DNA from: Niabella agricola
GTDB lineage: Bacteria > Bacteroidota > Bacteroidia > Chitinophagales > Chitinophagaceae
Length of the DNA: 64,000 nucleotides
Assembly (NCBI RefSeq): GCF_021538615.1
Contig: NZ_JAJHIZ010000003.1
Coordinates: forward strand, 3,534,001-3,598,000
Direction: 5' to 3'
In this document: positions 59,405 through 64,000 of the stretch, one piece after another
How the letters are laid out: each line of letters starts with the position of its first letter
How positions within the stretch are numbered: position 1 is the first letter of the stretch
The notes under the pieces: generated by a model
The model's database searches: none
What the model was told of the DNA's origin: nothing
The model's input: only the letters and a program-made list of their open reading frames with translations
Program-made: the position numbers and the translations under genes

Positions 59405-59644
59405 ATGTCATCGGTCATGGGATGGGTAGGCAGTATTGCGTATCTGCTGGCCTACCTGTTTTTAAGCCTGAACCGGTTGAAATCCGGACGCCCCCTTTAT
59501 CATTTGCTGAATATGCTCGGCGCCCTGGGACTGATCATCCATGCCATTAACCTGAAAGACTATCCTAACCTGGTGGTAAACCTGGCCTGGGGTATTATTG
59601 CAATAACGGCGGTGGTATTCATCCTCCGGAAGAAGCCGGAATAG
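59405..59644 (+). CDS. Small membrane protein, CBU_0592-like
   Basis: This 79-residue protein is read from the ATG at 59405 (59369 and 59417 are possible). It has three hydrophobic segments: WVGSIAYLLAYLFLSLNRL, LLNMLGALGLIIHAIN and LVVNLAWGIIAITAVVFIL. The pattern matches the small CBU_0592-type membrane proteins, whose role is unknown. It converges with, and overlaps by 26 bp, the TetR gene. Confidence 0.75.
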   Translation: MSSVMGWVGSIAYLLAYLFLSLNRLKSGRPLYHLLNMLGALGLIIHAINLKDYPNLVVNLAWGIIAITAVVFILRKKPE

Positions 59645-60236
59645 AAAAGTTTAACAGGCTAAGGGCCCTTTTCTTGTATACATTGAGTTTTTGCTTGTAT
59701 TCTTTTTTGTTGGAGACCAGGCTCAGGTAATAATACGCGCCATCCACCAGGATAAATACCAGGTCGGCTGCCGCTGCCGTATCATCAACCTTCAGGTATC
59801 CCTTTTCCCTGCATTCGATGATCAGCTCTTCCAGGTTTCTGCGAAGACTGTCCAGCAGGATCTTATATTTTTCCTTGATCACCTTATCACGAAACGCCAG
59901 CGAGTAGCAGCTATAAGAAACACTATCGTCAAATAGTGTGTTCCACTTGTGCGAGAAAATATTATCAATAACGGCTAGCAGCTTTTTTTTGGGATTGTTC
60001 TGTGCACTTTCCGGTACATCAAAGATCAGAAGGTAGCGGTCCAGTATATATTCCACAAGACCATATACTAGGTGCTCCTTGGTTTTAAAATAATGGATGA
60101 CCAGGCTGGGGTTGATAGCGAGGAGCTCGGCCGTTTTGGCAATGGATGCATTTTCTAGGCCTTCTTTTTTAGCCAGTTTGTAAAAGGCTTTAATGATTTC
60201 TTTCTGCCGAGACGCTTTCAGGCTTTTTCTTCCCAT
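59619..60236 (-). CDS. TetR-family transcriptional regulator
   Basis: This is a 205-residue protein from the ATG at 60236. The N-terminal HTH has IIKAFYKLAKKEGLENASIA, KTAELLAINPSLVIHYFKTK and EHLVYGLVEYILDRY. The C-terminal ligand domain has LVDGAYYYLSL. It is a probable one-component repressor. It is divergent from the SusC/SusD pair; inverted repeats lie in the shared promoter region. The longer frame to 60335 would cover those promoter elements and is unlikely. The 3' end overlaps the convergent small membrane gene by 26 bp. Confidence 0.9.
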   Translation of the reverse strand: MGRKSLKASRQKEIIKAFYKLAKKEGLENASIAKTAELLAINPSLVIHYFKTKEHLVYGLVEYILDRYLLIFDVPESAQNNPKKKLLAVIDNIFSHKWNTLFDDSVSYSCYSLAFRDKVIKEKYKILLDSLRRNLEELIIECREKGYLKVDDTAAAADLVFILVDGAYYYLSLVSNKKEYKQKLNVYKKRALSLLNFSIPASSGG

Positions 60237-60263
60237 GTGTTGTTTTTTTGAGCAATCGCATTG

Positions 60264-60290
60264 CAAATATAATGTTTCACCCGGCGTGAA
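60264..60290 (-). promoter_or_regulatory. tetR promoter: -7 box (TATATTTG) and inverted repeat TTCAC-N5-GTGAA
   Basis: Minus-strand TATATTTG at 60271-60264 matches TAnnTTTG. Just upstream of it, TTCAC (60276-60280) and GTGAA (60286-60290) form a 15-bp inverted repeat in the spacer region, a plausible autoregulatory operator. Confidence 0.45.
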
Positions 60291-60352
60291 TGCCGGCGGG
60301 TTTTCACGTGTTTTTTTGTGCAAACGGTTGCGCAAAACTTAATAATAAATTA

Positions 60353-60379
60353 ATTGAACGTTCATTCAATATATATTTG
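60353..60379 (+). promoter_or_regulatory. susC promoter: TGAACGTTCA palindrome next to TATATTTG -7 box
   Basis: The perfect palindrome TGAACGTTCA (60355-60364), inside ATTGAA-N6-TTCAAT (60353-60370), ends just before TATATTTG (60372-60379), a TAnnTTTG box. A regulator bound here would cover the -33 to -7 spacer. Such palindromes are typical TetR-family operators. The leader to the ATG at 60502 is about 115 nt and shows no clear structure. Confidence 0.6.
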
Positions 60380-60501
60380 TCTTATCCAATTTTGCTTGTC
60401 AGACGGGAAGGCTGTAACATATATACAGATCTACCGCAGTTCTCTGATGATTGGTCGGTTTCGAAACATATACAGAACGCTCAAATTATAAAACCAATAA
60501 T

Positions 60502-63500
60502 ATGCTTAGACCCATTTTTACAGTTGTGGCTTTGCTATTGTTTTGGCATTTTGGCCAAACACAATCTATAACCGTTACGGGTACTGTAACGGATGGTGCA
60601 AATCAACCCTTGCCGGGGGTTACTGTTACGCAAAGCGGTACAAAGAACACAACGGTTGCATCAGAAAAAGGGAGCTTTACCATAAAGGTTCCTCAAAGAG
60701 CCCAACTCTTATTTACAGCTATCGGCTATGAATCAAAGGAGGTGCGGGCAGACTCATCGTTATTGCATGTAATCCTGACAGCGGTAAGCGGGGGCATGGA
60801 TGAAGTGGTGGTGACCGGGTACGGTCAGCGGAAGCGTATACTGGTTACCGGTGCTATTGACCAGGTATCGGGGGAAAGTATTTCAAAACGGCCTGTAGCA
60901 AATATCCTGCAGGGGTTGCAGGGGGTTGCGGCAGGTTTGAATATCACTTATCCGGGCGGAAGACCCGGAGCTACTCCCAGTATCAACATCCGGGGCATGG
61001 GCTCTATCAATGGCGGCGGTGGCGGGCCGTTGATTCTTATCGACAATATTGCTTCTCAAACGGATGACTTACTGCGGCTCAATCCTTCAGATATTGAGTC
61101 GTATTCTTTATTGAAAGATGGGGGCTCATCCGCCATTTACGGGGCAAGAGCGGCCTTTGGCGTATTGATCATCACCACGCGTAAGGGTGCGCTGGGAGGC
61201 AAACAAAACATCAGTTATAACAACTACTTTGCGCGTTCCAAAAGAACCCTGACGCCCGAGCCGATTACCGATCCTTTCGTGTATAAGAAATTAATGCAGA
61301 TTGCCACCGATAATACGCCATGGACTTCCTCCAGCTATGCGCCGTTTCCCGAATGGCAGCAGGTATGGGCAAAAGAAAGATCGGAGAATCCATCTGTAGA
61401 AGATGTGCGGGTTAACCCGCTTGATGCTACCAAATGGGCCTATATGGGAAGCAATAACTGGAATGATTATTTCTTTGCAAAATCCAACTTCTCCCAATAT
61501 CATAACCTTTCCATCAGCGGTTCTTCTTCCGGACCAAGGCCTATACGTTATTTACTGTCTGCGGATTACACAAAAGAAAACGGGTTAAATAAGCTTGCCC
61601 GGGACGACTGGAACCGTTATGGTCTTCGCTCTAACCTGGGCCTTAACCCGCTGCCGTGGTTGAAGGTGGATGATAACCTGGCTGTTTATCAGCTGCAAAA
61701 GGTATTTCCATCTTACAACATTACAGACGTATATTACACCCAGCCCACTAATGTCGCCAAAAATCCCGACGGCACCTGGGCCAATAATACGGCCGGTATA
61801 CTGGCTGCACAGCTTACCGACGGAGGCAGCGGCACAGAAACCCGGTTTGGGTTTACCAACAACTTAAGCGCTACGGTGACTGCTTTAAAGGGAAGCCTGA
61901 CGGTTCGGGCTACGGCAAGCAATAAACGGGAGCTATGGAAATCACATTCCATCGTATTGCCATACCAGATAGGATATGGCCCCAAAGATATCCGGATGGT
62001 AGGTGGTAATGGCAGTGTAACGGAAGTAAATGGAACGGTAAAACAGGATGTCTATGACCTGTTTGGTAACTATACAAAAAAAATAAACCTGCATGCGTTC
62101 AATCTCTCTGCTGTTTACAACCAGGAAATGTATGAATGGAGCCCGGTAAATGTAAGCAGGGACCAGTTGATCTCCAAAGATCTTCCTTATATCAGTCTTA
62201 CCACAGGCACCAATATAACCATTGGACAAACCGGCTTTGGTGACAAGTTTTATGATTATGCGGTGCGTAGCTATTTCGGCCGGCTGAACTATGCTTATGA
62301 TAATAAGTACATCATTGACCTGGTGGCCCGGCGCGACGGCTCGTCGCGTTTTCCGCCGCAGGACCGGTGGGCCTTTACTCCCGCTGTATCCGCCGCCTGG
62401 GTCGTAAACAGGGAGCGGTTCTGGGAGGCGTTAATGCCGGCCTTCTCTGCGTTGAAACTCAGGTATTCCTATGCACGGCAGGCTAACCAATCGGTAAAGT
62501 ATTATGACTACATCCAGACGCTTGGAGTGGGACCCAGCTCCTATCTGATCGGCGGCAATACACCGCCGCAGGTTATTACAGGTGCACCGCCACTTAGAGT
62601 AGATCCTACGAACTATACCTGGGAAACGGTTGCGGGTTCCAATTTTGGTGTCGATCTTGGTTTTCTCAAAGACCGGCTCACCGCGGGGTTTGATTATTAT
62701 ATAAGAAAGACCACGGGCATGCTGGCGCCTTCACGGGTATTACCTGCTGTGTTGGGTACCAATGCCCCCCAGCAGAATGCGGCGGATATGGAAACCAAAG
62801 GTTGGGAGCTGAGCCTGGGGTACAATGAAACCTATATGGTGGCACAAAAGCCCTTTTCACTGGGCGTGAAAGCAAGGATATGGGACAGCAGGAGCAAAAT
62901 CCTGAAATATGATAATCCCCTGCATCTGTTTAGCGGTGCCTACCGGCCCGGTCAGGTAGTTGGAGAAATATGGGGGCTAACTAACGATGGCATTTTTGAA
63001 ACGAAGGAGGAAATCGCTGAAATTGATCAAACCGCGATTATTCCCTGGGGAGAAATAAAGGTAGTGCCAGGATGGCCACGGTACAAAGACCTTGATGGTG
63101 ATAAAAAGATTCTGCGGGGGACCAGCGATCTGGATCCGAAAGACCTTCGTGTGATCGGTAACAATACGCCCCGCTACCGGTATGGGTTTAACCTTGAAAT
63201 GGGTTGGAATAATATTGACCTGTCGCTCTTTTTACAGGGTGTTGGTAAAATGGATTATTATCCGCAGCACTACCTGTTTTGGGGGCCTTACCAGCAGCCC
63301 TACGCGAATATCTATCCCTGGAACCTGGATTTTTACAGGGGCACCGCCGCAACGCCGGAAGAGATCGCTACCTATCCCAAAGCCTATACTGACCTGGGAC
63401 TGGCAAACGCCAATACGGGTGCTTTTTACCCGGTATTGCAATCGTGGCTGGCGGATGATAATGACGGAAAGGGGCTGGACATTCCCCAAACCAAGTACCT

Positions 63501-63732
63501 GCTAAGTGCGGCATACCTGAGGATCAAGAATCTTACAGTAGGGTATACACTGCCCCAAAACATGTTGCAGCGTTTTGGCATCGAAAGACTCCGCATTTTC
63601 TTTACCGGTGAAAATATTTTTGAAGTTTCAAAGATCAAAAAATTTGTAGATCCTGAATCAATCGTAGACGGGTACGGATGGGCATACCCTTACCAGCGGA
63701 AATACTCTGTAGGCATTAATGTTACGCTATAA
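60502..63732 (+). CDS. SusC/RagA-family TonB-dependent outer-membrane receptor
   Basis: This 1076-residue protein has a signal peptide (FTVVALLLFWHFGQTQ) and a carboxypeptidase-regulatory-like beta-sandwich (about 20-95: VTGTVTDGANQPLPGVTVTQ). The SusC signature DEVVVTGYGQRKR is near residue 99. A plug domain follows (LQGLQGVAAGLNITYPGG, IDNIASQTDDLLRLNPSDIE, SYSLLKDGGSSAIYGARAAF). The barrel is long and ends YPYQRKYSVGINVTL. There is no STN domain, so it is not a sigma/anti-sigma signalling receptor. It works with the adjacent SusD lipoprotein to import a nutrient, usually an oligosaccharide; the substrate is unknown. Confidence 0.95.
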   Translation: MLRPIFTVVALLLFWHFGQTQSITVTGTVTDGANQPLPGVTVTQSGTKNTTVASEKGSFTIKVPQRAQLLFTAIGYESKEVRADSSLLHVILTAVSGGMDEVVVTGYGQRKRILVTGAIDQVSGESISKRPVANILQGLQGVAAGLNITYPGGRPGATPSINIRGMGSINGGGGGPLILIDNIASQTDDLLRLNPSDIESYSLLKDGGSSAIYGARAAFGVLIITTRKGALGGKQNISYNNYFARSKRTLTPEPITDPFVYKKLMQIATDNTPWTSSSYAPFPEWQQVWAKERSENPSVEDVRVNPLDATKWAYMGSNNWNDYFFAKSNFSQYHNLSISGSSSGPRPIRYLLSADYTKENGLNKLARDDWNRYGLRSNLGLNPLPWLKVDDNLAVYQLQKVFPSYNITDVYYTQPTNVAKNPDGTWANNTAGILAAQLTDGGSGTETRFGFTNNLSATVTALKGSLTVRATASNKRELWKSHSIVLPYQIGYGPKDIRMVGGNGSVTEVNGTVKQDVYDLFGNYTKKINLHAFNLSAVYNQEMYEWSPVNVSRDQLISKDLPYISLTTGTNITIGQTGFGDKFYDYAVRSYFGRLNYAYDNKYIIDLVARRDGSSRFPPQDRWAFTPAVSAAWVVNRERFWEALMPAFSALKLRYSYARQANQSVKYYDYIQTLGVGPSSYLIGGNTPPQVITGAPPLRVDPTNYTWETVAGSNFGVDLGFLKDRLTAGFDYYIRKTTGMLAPSRVLPAVLGTNAPQQNAADMETKGWELSLGYNETYMVAQKPFSLGVKARIWDSRSKILKYDNPLHLFSGAYRPGQVVGEIWGLTNDGIFETKEEIAEIDQTAIIPWGEIKVVPGWPRYKDLDGDKKILRGTSDLDPKDLRVIGNNTPRYRYGFNLEMGWNNIDLSLFLQGVGKMDYYPQHYLFWGPYQQPYANIYPWNLDFYRGTAATPEEIATYPKAYTDLGLANANTGAFYPVLQSWLADDNDGKGLDIPQTKYLLSAAYLRIKNLTVGYTLPQNMLQRFGIERLRIFFTGENIFEVSKIKKFVDPESIVDGYGWAYPYQRKYSVGINVTL

Positions 63733-63759
63733 GATTATTAACGTCAAAAAACAATTACA

Positions 63760-64000
63760 ATGAAAAAGTTACTATATATCCTCCTGTTTACGGCGACCCT
63801 CACTTCCTGTAAAAAAGGTTTCCTGGACCGCTATCCTCAAACAGAAGTAAGTCCACAGTTATTCTTTAATACGGAGAGCGATCTTTCTATGTATGTAAAT
63901 GGCATGCTGGACCTTACTGGTTCCGGGCTTTATGTAAACGGGACGGGGCAATCGACGGATAACTACGCTACCACGGGCCAGGTTTATTTTAAGGCAGTGC
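63760..64000 (+). CDS. SusD/RagB-family lipoprotein (N-terminal fragment)
   Basis: The first 80 codons are present; the gene runs off the right edge. The lipoprotein signal ends in LTSC, followed by KKGFLDRYPQTEVSPQLFFN, the typical SusD N-terminus. It begins 27 bp after the SusC stop, so the two are co-transcribed. SusD proteins form the lid of the SusC barrel and bind the substrate on the cell surface. Confidence 0.93.
   Translation, partial: MKKLLYILLFTATLTSCKKGFLDRYPQTEVSPQLFFNTESDLSMYVNGMLDLTGSGLYVNGTGQSTDNYATTGQVYFKAV

Noticed and set aside
1..64000. CRISPR array, tRNA or rRNA genes
   Set aside because: I found no regularly spaced identical repeats with unique spacers and no cloverleaf or rRNA-like sequence in the gaps.

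Overview
The window comes from a Bacteroidota chromosome, most likely the Chitinophagaceae/Chitinophagales. The evidence is a SusC/SusD pair at the right edge, a gliding-motility lipoprotein (GldH), several large outer-membrane beta-barrel proteins, the long IspG form with an inserted domain, almost no Shine-Dalgarno sites, and many TAnnTTTG (-7) promoter boxes that often lie only 4-15 bases before the ATG. I see no rRNA, tRNA, CRISPR array or complete insertion sequence.

Left edge (0-8.4 kb): a truncated FAD oxidoreductase, a divergent HxlR regulator/SDR pair, a very large MMPL exporter-acyltransferase-methyltransferase fusion, and a GT2-DUF2062 glycosyltransferase. The oxidoreductase, fusion and glycosyltransferase resemble the edge of an aryl-polyene/flexirubin-type pigment cluster. 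Two paralogous outer-membrane barrel genes follow, separated by an inverted-repeat element. 8.4-14.8 kb: a GH3-beta-lactamase fusion, a gldH-histidine kinase-response regulator operon, and yicC. 15.3-26.9 kb: lpxD, a UvrD-type helicase, a degenerate REP-associated transposase-like gene, a GH25 lysozyme, two small cytochrome c lipoproteins, pnuC, serS, ctaA, a CBM48-HhH protein, a ThuA protein and a Crp-type regulator.

26.9-42.8 kb: an ECF sigma/small membrane protein/Hsp20 operon, a cupin, a transglutaminase, a lipid A-type acyltransferase, nadB, a phosphodiesterase, a second HxlR regulator with paired operator-like palindromes facing a SnoaL/TfoX/PfpI group, several hypothetical genes, an outer-membrane barrel receptor, and ispG. 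43.0-48.1 kb: a complete galactonate catabolic operon (exported lactonase, KDPGal aldolase, galactonate dehydratase, transporter, KDGal kinase). 48.2-54.4 kb: a lysoplasmalogenase-like protein, an SMI1/KNR4 protein, RecQ, and a copper-type P-ATPase.

The strongest candidate for an undescribed system is the four-gene unit at 54.6-59.15 kb. It has its own good promoter and a terminator and encodes two large, cysteine-containing proteins that I cannot name and that lack signal peptides, a DUF1360 membrane protein, and a 78-residue protein with a phage-like look. The window ends with a TetR gene divergent from the SusC/SusD pair; palindromes abutting the susC promoter suggest direct TetR control.
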